The notes: generated by a model not told the origin, from the letters alone. 51,472 bases of DNA from Actinomycetota bacterium (GCA_009377815.1 WHTI01000009.1:1-51472), one strand, 5' to 3'; positions 17,722 to 27,913 are shown, numbered from the stretch's first letter. Translations and numbers: made by a program.

Positions 17722-20250
17722 ATGCGCAGGGTAAGGAAGACGCAGGCGCTGCTTGTGGCGCTGGCAGTGATGACCGGGATCCTCGCAACCGCGGTACCGG
17801 CCCTTGCGGCTCCCAGCTCGACCGCACGACTCACGGTCGGCCAGCAGGTATTCCCTGGGCTCAACCAGCCCTACTCGATCCAGGTAACCAACTCGGGTCT
17901 CCCCATCGCGGGCGAGACCATCAACGCGGTCCGCATCCTGCTTCCGACCCAGGCGACGGGCGTCAAGAACGGTGCGGCCCTCATCGTTGGACCCGGCTCG
18001 TGGACCGCCACGCGCGTCTCCAACGGCAACCTGCAGTCGATCCTGTTCAAGGGTGGAACGATCGCCCCCGGAGGGAATGTGGTCTTCACCTTCCCCGCCG
18101 ACGTCCCCGCACCAACCAGCAGCGACCGGTCCGGTGTGGTTCAGGTGCAGGTCTCGTCCAACGGCGGTGCGACCACGTCCAACGCGACGGTCCCCGCCGG
18201 AAGCGGAACCCTTACGACCGCGGTGAAGATCCTCGAGGTCACCACGATCGCCCCGACGTCTCCTGCCGGAGTTACCGACGGCACCGGAACCGCAGGGCAG
18301 CCGGTTGTCTTCACGACCTCGATCAAGAACCACGCCACGAACGCCGTGTTGGTCGACCCGACATTGACCGCAAGCGGCACCGGCTCGAACGAGACGGTCA
18401 CCGACCAGGCTCCGGCCACCATCGCGTCCGGTGCGACGAGCTCCTTCGACTTTCCAGTGACACTTGGCACCACCGGCTCCGGAGACCGCACCGCGACCTT
18501 CACCGGAGGCGGTAGCGCGGCGGGCGCGGTGGCCGCAGCCAAGAGCACGAACCTCGTGATCCAGGTAGCACCGGTGCTCACGCCCAGACTAGGAACGCTG
18601 TCTCCGAGGACCGTTCGGCCGACCACCGGTACTCCGATCGAGTACACCTTCACGATCAACGTCGACAAGACCGGCACGCCGGGCCTGACCATCGGCAACG
18701 GCTCCTCCCTCGATTTCGCCGGTAACTCGGTGCCGCTTCAGAGTGCGGTTCCGTTCGCGGGCGGGGCTGCGACGCAGACCCTAACGTTCGGCCCGGCGGC
18801 CATCAGCGGAGCCGACGGCGTCTACGACGCCGATCTCGTGCTCGTCGGGGCGGACGCCAACGACAAGGCGATCTCCACGAACAGCACGCTGACGAACGCG
18901 ATCACCATCGACAGCATCCTCCCAGTGATCACAGCCGAACTGAAGCTTCCCAACGACAACGACGGCGATCCTCAGACTGCGGCGAAGAATGGCGACGTGA
19001 TCACCGTCAGTGGACAGATCTCCGACAACATCGCGGCAACGATCGACTTCGTTGAGCTGCGGAGCAATGCCGGCGACGTCATCAACGTCCCGGTAAACGT
19101 TTCCGGTGGTGAGTACACCGGCAGCACGGCCGCAAACTTCTCCAATGCAGCCACGAGCTTCGTGGCGGCCGCGCAGGCAACCGACTCCGCGGGCAACCGC
19201 GGGATGGTCGAGTCCACGCCGGCGCTCGTCGATCTCTTCGCCCCAACCCTTCTCAACCCGGGTGACGTTCTCAGCGCCACCACCATCAGGGTGCAGCTGG
19301 ACGATGCTGCGGGCTTGGTCAAGGGTGGATGCAACCCGAGCGAGTGGGAGGTGGACGGCGCGCTGGTCACCAGCGTCCGGTTCAGCGACGGCACGTCATG
19401 CAGCCGTGGGTTCTCCGGGTCGCCGGTGGGCCCGGACAACTACCGCCTTCTGGTCCTCGGTCAGGCGATCGACGAAGCCGTCGAGCCTGCGGTGACGTAC
19501 ACGCCGGGTGCCCGATTCATCGGTGACCGTGCCAAGGACGGCGCCGGCAACTACACCGTTGCCACACTCATCGACACCGTCAGTCGGGTCGCTCCCGCGG
19601 CGCCGGACATCCTCAGCGTTACCCGCAACGGAGGAACCGAGACTGCAACGTTCAACGAGGACAAGTACTGGACGCGTTTCGGCGGCAACGACCTCGAGGT
19701 CAACTTCGCCGGCGCCCGCGACGGCTACCGCATCCAGGTACTCGACGGCAACGACGAAGTGCTGTACACCTCGGACTCGCTCGTCGGATCGACCGGAACG
19801 GTCGCCATCCCGATCGGGACCACCGAGGGTGACTACGCGCGCAAGATCCGGCTCCTCAGCAGTCGTGCTGTCCCCGGCGCGACCACTCCGCTGACCATCG
19901 CCTTGGACACCACGGCACCGGCGATCAGCACCTCGGTCGTAGCGCTCGCAAGCGACACCGAAGCCGATCAGATCGCTGTGACCTTGAGCGAGCCGCTGGG
20001 CGGCGGCACCAACTTCTCGTTCGACTGGTACGCCTACGAGATGGCGGGTGGCGAGCGCTCCTACTACGTCGTCGACAGGGTGACCGGGTCGGGCAACACC
20101 CTCACGGTCGAGGCCGCCCTGCCTAACGTGACCGCCGCCGACTCGAGTGCCTTCGGAGGCGTCGACTACATCTTCACCAGCGGCGACTCGGGCGGTAAGC
20201 GTTACGTCGACCGGGCGGGTAATGCCCTCGGAGACACGACCGCCTTCTAG
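17722..20250 (+). CDS. Large secreted Ig-like repeat protein
   Basis: This 842-residue protein starts with a signal peptide (RKTQALLVALAVMTGILATA with an ALA-type cleavage region) and continues as Thr/Ser/Gly-rich beta-sandwich-like sequence without a catalytic motif I recognise. Several blocks resemble Ig-like or S-layer-type modules, for example FVELRSNAGDVINVPVNVSG after a DNDGDP segment that could bind calcium. I assign no function beyond surface or extracellular structure. ATG 17722 has AGGAG 6 bp upstream; earlier in-frame starts at 17695 and 17707 precede it. It lies behind palindrome copy 1 and is followed by a strong hairpin. Confidence 0.7.
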   Translation: MRRVRKTQALLVALAVMTGILATAVPALAAPSSTARLTVGQQVFPGLNQPYSIQVTNSGLPIAGETINAVRILLPTQATGVKNGAALIVGPGSWTATRVSNGNLQSILFKGGTIAPGGNVVFTFPADVPAPTSSDRSGVVQVQVSSNGGATTSNATVPAGSGTLTTAVKILEVTTIAPTSPAGVTDGTGTAGQPVVFTTSIKNHATNAVLVDPTLTASGTGSNETVTDQAPATIASGATSSFDFPVTLGTTGSGDRTATFTGGGSAAGAVAAAKSTNLVIQVAPVLTPRLGTLSPRTVRPTTGTPIEYTFTINVDKTGTPGLTIGNGSSLDFAGNSVPLQSAVPFAGGAATQTLTFGPAAISGADGVYDADLVLVGADANDKAISTNSTLTNAITIDSILPVITAELKLPNDNDGDPQTAAKNGDVITVSGQISDNIAATIDFVELRSNAGDVINVPVNVSGGEYTGSTAANFSNAATSFVAAAQATDSAGNRGMVESTPALVDLFAPTLLNPGDVLSATTIRVQLDDAAGLVKGGCNPSEWEVDGALVTSVRFSDGTSCSRGFSGSPVGPDNYRLLVLGQAIDEAVEPAVTYTPGARFIGDRAKDGAGNYTVATLIDTVSRVAPAAPDILSVTRNGGTETATFNEDKYWTRFGGNDLEVNFAGARDGYRIQVLDGNDEVLYTSDSLVGSTGTVAIPIGTTEGDYARKIRLLSSRAVPGATTPLTIALDTTAPAISTSVVALASDTEADQIAVTLSEPLGGGTNFSFDWYAYEMAGGERSYYVVDRVTGSGNTLTVEAALPNVTAADSSAFGGVDYIFTSGDSGGKRYVDRAGNALGDTTAF

Positions 20251-20273
20251 GAGCCCAGGGGTTCAGAAAAGTC

Positions 20274-20303
20274 AGAGGGGTCGGGAGGAATCCCGGCCCC
20301 TCT
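20274..20303 (+). terminator. Rho-independent-type hairpin
   Basis: 13-bp arms (20274-20286 and 20291-20303, one G-T wobble) close a GGAA loop 23 bp after the stop of the large secreted protein. No T-tract follows. Confidence 0.65.
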
Positions 20304-20362
20304 GTCGCATCTACAGGTAACGCGACAGACGCTCGCTCAGCTCGACCCGGAGGATCGCAACG

Positions 20363-23158
20363 ATGCGACGCCAGCTCTTTCAGCTTCTCGCCATCGCTCT
20401 CCTGGCCGGCCTCGTGCCCGGCATCACGGCGGCGAGGGCTGAGACACCGATAACGCTATCCATCGCCCCCGCCATCGCGGGAGACACCGCGGTGCACGCC
20501 GGACAAGCCATTCTCGTTTCGGGGACCGCTCCCGAAGGGCCGGTAACCGCCGCGACGTTGATCGCCCTGGAAGATGGGGGAACCACCTCGACCCAGGTCG
20601 TCCCGAGCGGAGCACTCAACCGCACCGACGACGGGACCAGCGACTTCCTCAGGAACGACGCCGGCACGCTGTCCGGGCGCCTAACGCTCGGCTGCATCTT
20701 CCGGGAACCGGTCGACACCTGCCCTACCGCGCACGGCAACCCCCGAGGGGCCGTTCTCGAGATCCAGATCGGGACCGAGACCGGGCAGAGCTCCCCGCTG
20801 AGGGTCGATTACACCCGGCCCTACATCAAGGGCTACAAGCTGGTAGCGACGGGCGCGATCGTCATCGAGTTCTCCGAGCCGGTCCGGAACGCCGACGGCG
20901 ACAGCGCCCTCGACTGGACCGTCACGAACCCCGCCCGCACCCCGCTGATGATCGGCGGTGCGGGGACAGCCGACTGCTCGTACGGACCCGGTGAGGATGC
21001 CACCGCGGGCCCGGGTGGCTGCACCCGAAGGCTCACGATCCAGGCCGTCGGTGAGGATGCCGAACCCCTCACGACCTTCAACCCCGCCCTGATCCGCGCG
21101 GCCTACACGGATCTCGCATCGAACAGCATGTTGCGGACGGCCGGCGCACCAAGCTCGAACGCCGTGGACAAGATCGCTCCCCGCATCCCCACCATCAGCA
21201 CCATCGACGGCAAGAACGCCGCGGGAGTCGTCTCGTCGCAGAACCCGGCCCCCGCGGTCGTGGTCAACAACGCAACGAACGGCCACACGATCACCCTCTA
21301 CCGCGAGTCCTCCGCAACTCCCGGCTTCGACAAATCTCAGGACACCCAGCTGGCTTCGGCGGTCGTATCCGCTGGGAGCGCCAGCTTCACGCTCCCCGCG
21401 TTCGCGTCCGACGGTTCCTACACGCTCTACGCGCTGGCGACGGACATCCACGGCAACGACAGCGTCGATGGCGCCGGTAGCGTTGCGGCCGACGACGCCA
21501 CCTACGCGCTCGACCGGATCGCGCCACTTCCCCTGACCGCTAAGACCACGGGATCCGCGATCGCGGTGTCGTTCACCGAACCGATCGTCGGAACGGACAA
21601 CGCCTCTCAGTGGACGGTGACCGGCTGCGCCGGCAACTGCACCGTCCAATCGGTGACGGGCCAGGGCGACACGAGGGTCCTGGAAATGACATCGGGCTCG
21701 GTTGCTCCCGCGGGTGCGCAGGTTGCGTGGGCCGGCGGCAACTACGCCGATGCGGCCGGCAACGTTCTGGCTCCCTTCTCGTCGCTCGCCTCACAGGGAT
21801 CGGTGGCGGTTGTCGTGGACCTCGAGCCAGAGGGCGGGACCCAAGCCGTCGCCGAGGATTACACCCTGAGGCTCACCGTGGCCGACACCCTCGGCAACCC
21901 GGTCGCCGGCGCCCGCGTCGGTATCCGTGCGGTCTCCGGACCATCCAGTTCGACCAACAACGGCAGCGGCCCCGGTGTGCTGAACATCTGCACCTCTCAG
22001 TCCGACGGTTCGTGCACGCTTGCCTACCGCTCCAATGCAACCGGACTCGATACCGTGCAGGCGTGGGTGGCCGGGTCCGGAACTGCTCCGTCACCAGAGC
22101 CCGTCGGAGCCGAGGATGCCAACGACCAGGACGTGGTCACCGTCACGTGGACCGCTGAAGGTGCCGACATCGAGCTCGATGCGAGTCCCGAGTCCTCCAC
22201 GGGGACGATCGACGACACGCACATCGTCTCGGTCTCCGTGAAGGAGCTCGGCAGCCCATTCGACACCGCTGCACCCGCAAGCATCAAAGGGGTCAACGTC
22301 GACCTCGCCGCCACCACCGGCCCGAACAGCGGATGGCTGGGGCAGTGCACCACCGACGCCGGCGGCTTATGCCAGATCTCGTACCGCTCGACGGTGACCA
22401 CCGACTCCGAGGGACTCCAGAGCTGGATCGATAGGAACCGAGACAACGACTCCTCGGGCGACCTCTTCCTCTCCGATGCGGAATCCCAGGACGCCGACGG
22501 TCTCCCGGTCCTCGACGACCCTTCACAGGACGTCGTCACGAGAACCTGGCTTCCGGGCTCAGTGACAGCGCCGATCCCAGGCACACGCTCGGTTTCCATC
22601 GCAGCGGATCGATCAGAGGTGCGCTACGGCAAGCCCGTCCATCTGACCGGAACGGTGACCTTCGAAGAGGGTTGCGCGGTCGACAAGGTCGCGATCGAAC
22701 GGCGGCTCGGGGGCGGAGTATTCAAGTTCTTCAAGAACGTGCCCGCCGGAGATGGATCATGGGACTTCGATCTCGCTCCTTCGTGGAGCGCCCGCTACCG
22801 AGCGACGGTCCCTGCGAACGACTCCTGTGCGGCGGCGATCAGCCCGGCAACATTCGTCGGGGTCAAGTCGAAGGTCACTGCCTCGGTGAACCGGGTCAGG
22901 GTTAAGAGGGGGCGTTGCGTAACGGTCCGCGGCGTGGTCGCCCCGGTCGACCGGGGCGGGGATATCGTCCTCGAGCGGAAGCGGGCCGGTACGTGGCGAT
23001 CGGTCAAGAACACGAAGTTGAACGAGCGCTCTCGCTACATCTTCCCCAAGTGCTTCGGAAAGAAGGGCCGGGTGAAACTCCGGACCCGGTCTCTGGAGAA
23101 CGACTCCAACTTGGCCGGCGTAAGTCCGCAGATCCGCGTGAGGGTCACACGACGGTGA
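20363..23158 (+). CDS. Large secreted protein with bacterial Ig-like domains
   Basis: This 931-residue protein has a signal peptide (LLAIALLAGLVPGITAARA). Its middle holds at least two invasin-like (Big_1 type) Ig repeats: AEDYTLRLTVADTLGNPVAG ending in QSDGSCTLAYRSNATGLDTV, and a second that runs through CTTDAGGLCQISYRSTVTT. Earlier segments share the FSEPVRNADG / FTEPIVGTDN theme of Ig-like adhesin modules. The C-terminal 150 residues are Lys/Arg-rich and lack a sorting motif. It is likely a cell-surface or matrix protein. It overlaps the PucR-type regulator by 4 bp (GTGA), an unusual pairing. Confidence 0.72.
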   Translation: MRRQLFQLLAIALLAGLVPGITAARAETPITLSIAPAIAGDTAVHAGQAILVSGTAPEGPVTAATLIALEDGGTTSTQVVPSGALNRTDDGTSDFLRNDAGTLSGRLTLGCIFREPVDTCPTAHGNPRGAVLEIQIGTETGQSSPLRVDYTRPYIKGYKLVATGAIVIEFSEPVRNADGDSALDWTVTNPARTPLMIGGAGTADCSYGPGEDATAGPGGCTRRLTIQAVGEDAEPLTTFNPALIRAAYTDLASNSMLRTAGAPSSNAVDKIAPRIPTISTIDGKNAAGVVSSQNPAPAVVVNNATNGHTITLYRESSATPGFDKSQDTQLASAVVSAGSASFTLPAFASDGSYTLYALATDIHGNDSVDGAGSVAADDATYALDRIAPLPLTAKTTGSAIAVSFTEPIVGTDNASQWTVTGCAGNCTVQSVTGQGDTRVLEMTSGSVAPAGAQVAWAGGNYADAAGNVLAPFSSLASQGSVAVVVDLEPEGGTQAVAEDYTLRLTVADTLGNPVAGARVGIRAVSGPSSSTNNGSGPGVLNICTSQSDGSCTLAYRSNATGLDTVQAWVAGSGTAPSPEPVGAEDANDQDVVTVTWTAEGADIELDASPESSTGTIDDTHIVSVSVKELGSPFDTAAPASIKGVNVDLAATTGPNSGWLGQCTTDAGGLCQISYRSTVTTDSEGLQSWIDRNRDNDSSGDLFLSDAESQDADGLPVLDDPSQDVVTRTWLPGSVTAPIPGTRSVSIAADRSEVRYGKPVHLTGTVTFEEGCAVDKVAIERRLGGGVFKFFKNVPAGDGSWDFDLAPSWSARYRATVPANDSCAAAISPATFVGVKSKVTASVNRVRVKRGRCVTVRGVVAPVDRGGDIVLERKRAGTWRSVKNTKLNERSRYIFPKCFGKKGRVKLRTRSLENDSNLAGVSPQIRVRVTRR

Positions 23159-24393
23159 GGGCCAGAGTTCCGTTCGGAACGACATTCTGGATCCTCAGAC
23201 TGTTACCCGACGAGCGCCTCACGGTGTGCCACGGCGACGGAACCCACGAACGGTCCCTGAGAGGATTCAAGCAAGTCACCTTCGTCGAGAACACTCGGGA
23301 TCTCGACCGCCTGGGTCCCGGGATGCTAGCGGTCGCCCTCGGGACCACCGGAGGAAAGACGATCGGTTCGATCGAGAGACTGGCCGCCAAGGTCGCTCAA
23401 CGCGAGGCGGCAGGTCTTCTCGTCGTTGGTCCTCCAGACGAACGCGAGGTGGCTCACGGATTCCCGGCACCGACGGGCGATTTCCCCATCTTCATCAAGC
23501 CGCGCGACCTTGACTGGTCGGCGGTTCTCCAGCCGCTGCTCAATCTCTATCCCAGCATCACCGGCGCTCCGAACCCCGAGGCGGCGAGACGGCGCTTGCT
23601 GTCCAAGATCATCGACCGCCACGGTCGGGTGGATATCGCCGAAGACCAAGCACGTCACATCGGGATGGATCTCAACGAGCAGATACGGGTCATCGTGGTC
23701 CAGCCCATCCGAGAGATGGAGAAGGCCGACCTCGATCGCCTGGAAGAGGTTGTGGCGGTTGAACTCCTCGAACACGATCCATTGTCGACCACGGTGACCT
23801 ACGAGGGTGCCGTGGTCGGCACGGAGAGCACGCGCACCGAACTGAGCTCTCCCATCCCCGCTCGCCTCCTCTTCAAGGCGAGGAACGCGATGCCGGATGC
23901 CGTCGTCATGGTGGGAGTCGGTATGCCGCACCATCGTATCGACGGGATCTTCCGGTCCTTCCGCGAGGCCCGATGGGCGGCAAGGGTCGGTGGCGAAGCG
24001 TCGGGTCCCAACAGTGTCATCCACTTCGACGATCTGGGCACGACCGCGTGGCTGGAGCCCTTCGACTTCGCGTCCGACGGCCAGAGCTCGATGGCGATCG
24101 AGCAACTCTCCGCTCACGACGCACTCCACGGCACCCAGCTACTCCAGACCCTGATCGCCTACATCATGTCGGGGCGCGCCAAGGAGGCAGCCGACCATTT
24201 GTTCATCCATCGCAACACGCTTCGGTACCGACTCGAGTGCATCCACAAGCTGACCGGCCTCGACCCACATCAGCAGGGTTCGCGCCTCGTGCTCGATCTC
24301 CAGCTACGGCTCGCGACGGCCCAGGGCGTTATCCCGAGCCTGGACGCGATCAAAGAACGTCAGCCGACCTCCGCGACCGGAGATCCCTCTTAG
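23155..24393 (+). CDS. PucR/CdaR-family transcriptional regulator
   Basis: This 412-residue protein ends with the HTH_30 signature FIHRNTLRYRLECIHKLTGLD, diagnostic of the PucR/CdaR C-terminal DNA-binding domain. The central region (LEEVVAVELLEHDPLSTTVTYEG and the GIFRSFREARWAA segment) fits the GGDEF-like domain of this family. The effector is unknown. GTG 23155 overlaps the preceding stop (GTGA). It is the only DNA-binding regulator encoded within the 17-34 kb exoprotein region, which makes it a candidate, not proven, regulator of that region. It is convergent with the subtilase. Confidence 0.78.
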   Translation: MRARVPFGTTFWILRLLPDERLTVCHGDGTHERSLRGFKQVTFVENTRDLDRLGPGMLAVALGTTGGKTIGSIERLAAKVAQREAAGLLVVGPPDEREVAHGFPAPTGDFPIFIKPRDLDWSAVLQPLLNLYPSITGAPNPEAARRRLLSKIIDRHGRVDIAEDQARHIGMDLNEQIRVIVVQPIREMEKADLDRLEEVVAVELLEHDPLSTTVTYEGAVVGTESTRTELSSPIPARLLFKARNAMPDAVVMVGVGMPHHRIDGIFRSFREARWAARVGGEASGPNSVIHFDDLGTTAWLEPFDFASDGQSSMAIEQLSAHDALHGTQLLQTLIAYIMSGRAKEAADHLFIHRNTLRYRLECIHKLTGLDPHQQGSRLVLDLQLRLATAQGVIPSLDAIKERQPTSATGDPS

Positions 24394-24416
24394 ATCGAGA
24401 AACCAAACCGGGGTCT

Positions 24417-25898
24417 CTAGTTGTAGAAGGACCCGGTCACGACCCCCACGGAGTCGGTGAAGCAGTCGTCTCGGGTTCCTCCATCGGTCGCCCAGTCCCC
24501 GTTCGCCAGGCAGTAGGCAACGCTGGTCGCATCGACCGAGTCGACGAGGCCCCAGCCCCATGACTCATCGAAACCCTCGGTGCCCTTGTCGGTCGCGGTG
24601 CGCGTGAGGATCTCCTGTGCCTCGGCCGGCGTTAGGTCCGGGTTGGCCTGAAGCATCAGCGCCACAAGTCCGGCGACGTGAGGCGTGGCCATCGAGGTGC
24701 CGTTGAAGCCGGTGTAGTACCGGGCGTTGTTCAAGAAGGCCACCGGATCGGTGCTGGTCGACGGCGGGGGCGAGTGCGTGCCGATCGGAGCGAGAGCCGA
24801 GGGCATCGCAATGGCCGAGTAGATGTCCATACCGGGAGCGGCAACATCGACCTGCGGGCCGCGGCTCGAAAAGCCGGCGATGCTTGAGCAGCCGGGGATC
24901 TTGCAGGACGCGGCCACCGTGATGACGCTGGGGACCGAACCCGGCCACCCCACGGTGTTGGCATCCGGTCCGTCGTTACCCGCCGCGAACAGGGTCACGA
25001 TGCCCTTTTTGACCGCGGCCTCGGTGATCAGGTTGATCGGCTCGACCTCGGGGTCGTCGACCTCGAAGATGCTCCACGAGTTGGTCGAAACCCTGATGCC
25101 GCCCGGATACTGCGGATCGTTCCGGTGCTCGATCATGTACTCGAACGCCACCAGCGCGTTGATCTCCCAGCCGAAGTCACACGGCACGGAGCAGTCGACG
25201 CCCTGGGTTACGTCGGCGATCTTGAAGTTGACGAGGCTGGCCCCCGGCGCGACTCCACTCATATCGACGCCGCCCTGCGCCGCTGCGCCAGAACCCGCGA
25301 CGATGCCCGCGACGTGGGTACCGTGACCGTAGGAGTCGATCGCGTTCGCAGACGCCTCGGCGACCTGGTCGCTATAGACGCCATCGTTGATCATGTCGAA
25401 GAACCAGCCCCCCTCGAAGTTCAGATGCTGCACGACGTTGTCGGCGAGGTCTGGGTGCGTGTCATCGATCCCCGTGTCGACAACCGCCACGGTGACCCCC
25501 GAACCGTCGAAGGGGATGCCGAGATCGGTGTCGCCGGTCACGACCCGGTCCGCGCCGATCTGCTTCTTCGAGTCGTAGAGGTTCATACGGATGGGTGAAT
25601 CCGCGTCGACGACCCGAACATCATTCCACCTGGCGATCTTCTTGTAGGCACTGAGGGGAGCGATGGCTCCAACGGCATCGATCGTGTCGATGCGAACCAT
25701 CGAGAGCACCCCGGCGGCCGACAGCCGACGGACCGTGTTCGAGGTCACATCGTGCTTGAACACGATGATCGCGCGCGGGTTCTTCGCCGTGCTGGCGAGG
25801 AGGTCGTTGTCGAGTTTGCTCGTCGCCCCCGCGGGAGCTCCGACCAGCGATACGGCGGTAAGGGCGACGATGACCATCGCGCCGAGCGCTCTCTTCAT
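24417..25898 (-). CDS. Secreted S8 family serine protease (subtilase)
   Basis: This 493-residue protein has a signal peptide, an I9-like propeptide region (RAIIVFKHDV) and the full catalytic set: Asp141 (VVDTGIDDTHPDL), His192 (YGHGTHVAG), oxyanion Asn308 (AAGNDG) and Ser402 (NGTSMATPHVAG). Cys pairs (DCSVPC, CKIPGC) suggest disulfides, fitting an extracellular enzyme. It starts 31 bp after the stop of the M36 metalloprotease on the same strand, so both should be driven from palindrome copy 2 at 27.9 kb. It probably degrades extracellular protein. Confidence 0.92.
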   Translation of the reverse strand: MKRALGAMVIVALTAVSLVGAPAGATSKLDNDLLASTAKNPRAIIVFKHDVTSNTVRRLSAAGVLSMVRIDTIDAVGAIAPLSAYKKIARWNDVRVVDADSPIRMNLYDSKKQIGADRVVTGDTDLGIPFDGSGVTVAVVDTGIDDTHPDLADNVVQHLNFEGGWFFDMINDGVYSDQVAEASANAIDSYGHGTHVAGIVAGSGAAAQGGVDMSGVAPGASLVNFKIADVTQGVDCSVPCDFGWEINALVAFEYMIEHRNDPQYPGGIRVSTNSWSIFEVDDPEVEPINLITEAAVKKGIVTLFAAGNDGPDANTVGWPGSVPSVITVAASCKIPGCSSIAGFSSRGPQVDVAAPGMDIYSAIAMPSALAPIGTHSPPPSTSTDPVAFLNNARYYTGFNGTSMATPHVAGLVALMLQANPDLTPAEAQEILTRTATDKGTEGFDESWGWGLVDSVDATSVAYCLANGDWATDGGTRDDCFTDSVGVVTGSFYN

Positions 25899-25929
25899 CT
25901 CTTTCTCCGATCTATGGATGTCACTGCGA

Positions 25930-27822
25930 CTAGATACATGAGGCAGGTACGTCGAAGTCCTGGATGCCGTCGGTGGCGCTGTCCACCGAGCCCTGATCCG
26001 CGTTCACGCCGAGACCGCGCTTGGCGAACCCGGTCCAGATGAGGCACTGGTTGACGCCACCGGTCAGGGCCAGGTCGGCGGCGAGGATCGCATCGCGCGA
26101 ATCGACGAAGCCCGGCTTGCAGGGCTGCATCTTCATCCCGTCCATCACTAGCTGGAGCGCGAGGTTGTTGCCGCCCGTGGTCCAGTCCTCATAGACGTTC
26201 GGGTTGAAGCCGTACACCTCGATGAGGTCCCAGTAGACCTCCCACAGCATGGTTGCCCAGACGTAGCCGACACCGTGTGGGACGGCCGACGTCTTGATCG
26301 TGTTGTAGGTCGACGGGTTGATCGCCATGTTGTTCGAGTAAGGCGTGGGGCGGATGCCGTCTCCGGTACGAGCACCCTCGCCGAGAACGTAGGTGCCCAT
26401 GCCGCGCCGGGCATCGCCCGTCTCACCGGGAAGAGTCGTCACGGCCAGAGCCAGCCAGTCACTCCATCCTTCGCCCTCGCGCTCCTGGTGCGAGAGGCAC
26501 CCGGTCACGGTCGGTCCGCCGGTCAGGCGATTCGAGATCCCGTGAGCCCACTCGTGCAGGATCACCCCGGAATCGAGGTCGCCATCGATGAGGGTGCCCG
26601 GCTTCGGGGTTGCCCACAGGTACATCTGCATGCGCGGATTGGATCCATCCGCCGGAGTGGCGAAGTTGGCGTTGTCCACGCCGCTACCGTCGTGCGCCTC
26701 AGCCTGGACGGCGTCGGCTCCGAGCCCTTCGCCGGTGAGGTAGTTCATCGCCTGGAAGTTGCCGGCGGCCTCGTCGAACCCATAGTTGTAGAAGACGTCG
26801 TGGGCGATGTTGTTCCAGTAGAAGAGGTTGGTGATCGCGGCGTCCCGCCACAGGGGCGGGGGCATGGCGAAGTCGATCTCGAACTCGAAGTCGAGGCCCT
26901 CGCCCCCCTCCGCGTCCATCGTCGGGAGCGGTCGGTTCACACCGGGCGTGTAGTCCGCGTAGGCGTGGACGTTGTTGCCGCGCGTGGTTGTGTATTCGGC
27001 TCCGGCCACGCCGTCGGTGTCGTGCCATCCGAAGGGCGAGGACGCCGCATCGGCCGGAGATGCCTGGAGGGTCCGCTCACCGTCCTGAGGGCTCTCGAAC
27101 GGGAGGGCATACACGAGGTAGCTGGAGCCGTCGTCGACGGTCTCCTCGGGGGTCGGGGCATCGAGGGCGGTCGCGTTCCGGGCCGATGGGCGGGAGATGG
27201 CCCCGGCGATGTCCTCGGCCCGGTCGTGATCGACCAGGTCGTAGCGGGCGAGCATCGACCCGTTCTGGGCGTCGACGCTCACGTTCCACCAGTGCTGCCC
27301 GGAAAGTTCCTGGATCTCTAGGTTCCATGCAAGCCGGATGGAACGGGCACTCACAGGCTGATACACGAGCGTGGCGGTGGCCGGTGTGAGCACGTCGGAG
27401 GCGGAGAGACCGAGTCCCTTGAGGGCGTCCCCCACCGCTGTCACTGGTGTGAGCGTCGGGATCCCCGACACCTTCCGATCGATTCTCCCGATGAATCGGG
27501 AGGGCGCATAGATCACACGACCGTCTTTCACGTTGACGGTCATTCCGGCGCCGAGGACGTCGATCCCCGCGTAGCGCTGCCGAAGATAGACGTGGGTGAC
27601 ACCGGAGGCGGCGGAACGATATGTGTCGGTAACCGCCAGATCGGCGATGTCGGCGGGCTTCAGGCGCAGTTCACGACGGTGCTGGGAGACGTATCCCTTG
27701 GCAACGGATACCGCGTCCTTCTTGGCTGCCGCCTTGGTATTGGTCGCTGCCGTTCCGGCCGGCAGACCCATGCTTAGTACGGCGAGGCACGCCAGCATCG
27801 CGAGCATCGTTCTCGAGCGCAT
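25930..27822 (-). CDS. Secreted M36 (fungalysin)-type metalloprotease
   Basis: This 630-residue protein has a signal peptide, an FTP/PepSY-like propeptide (YLRQRYAGIDVLGAGMTVNV) and a catalytic domain with HEWAH at 423-427 and the third zinc ligand Glu451 in GEGWSDW. The FYWNNIAHDVFYNYGFDEAAGNFQ block is typical of M36. It would be an extracellular zinc endopeptidase. Upstream, palindrome copy 2 is centred about 80 bp before the ATG. It forms a two-gene unit with the subtilase. Confidence 0.92.
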   Translation of the reverse strand: MRSRTMLAMLACLAVLSMGLPAGTAATNTKAAAKKDAVSVAKGYVSQHRRELRLKPADIADLAVTDTYRSAASGVTHVYLRQRYAGIDVLGAGMTVNVKDGRVIYAPSRFIGRIDRKVSGIPTLTPVTAVGDALKGLGLSASDVLTPATATLVYQPVSARSIRLAWNLEIQELSGQHWWNVSVDAQNGSMLARYDLVDHDRAEDIAGAISRPSARNATALDAPTPEETVDDGSSYLVYALPFESPQDGERTLQASPADAASSPFGWHDTDGVAGAEYTTTRGNNVHAYADYTPGVNRPLPTMDAEGGEGLDFEFEIDFAMPPPLWRDAAITNLFYWNNIAHDVFYNYGFDEAAGNFQAMNYLTGEGLGADAVQAEAHDGSGVDNANFATPADGSNPRMQMYLWATPKPGTLIDGDLDSGVILHEWAHGISNRLTGGPTVTGCLSHQEREGEGWSDWLALAVTTLPGETGDARRGMGTYVLGEGARTGDGIRPTPYSNNMAINPSTYNTIKTSAVPHGVGYVWATMLWEVYWDLIEVYGFNPNVYEDWTTGGNNLALQLVMDGMKMQPCKPGFVDSRDAILAADLALTGGVNQCLIWTGFAKRGLGVNADQGSVDSATDGIQDFDVPASCI

Positions 27823-27891
27823 CCAGAACCCCCTCTTGCCCCACGGGCAAACTCGATGTTTGAGGGAGTTTTTCGGGCCCGGCGCCCCTAA

Positions 27892-27913
27892 CCTTCGTGC
27901 AGGTGCACAACGT
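27892..27913 (-). promoter_or_regulatory. Exoprotein palindrome, copy 2
   Basis: In gene direction the site reads as arms ACGTTGTGCA and TGCACGAAGG with a 2-bp centre. It lies between the lipoprotein stop (27922) and the M36 protease start (27822), and keeps the core GTGCA / TGCAC perfectly while two outer bases of one arm differ from the consensus. It is the only intergenic feature before the M36-S8 protease operon. Confidence 0.62.
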
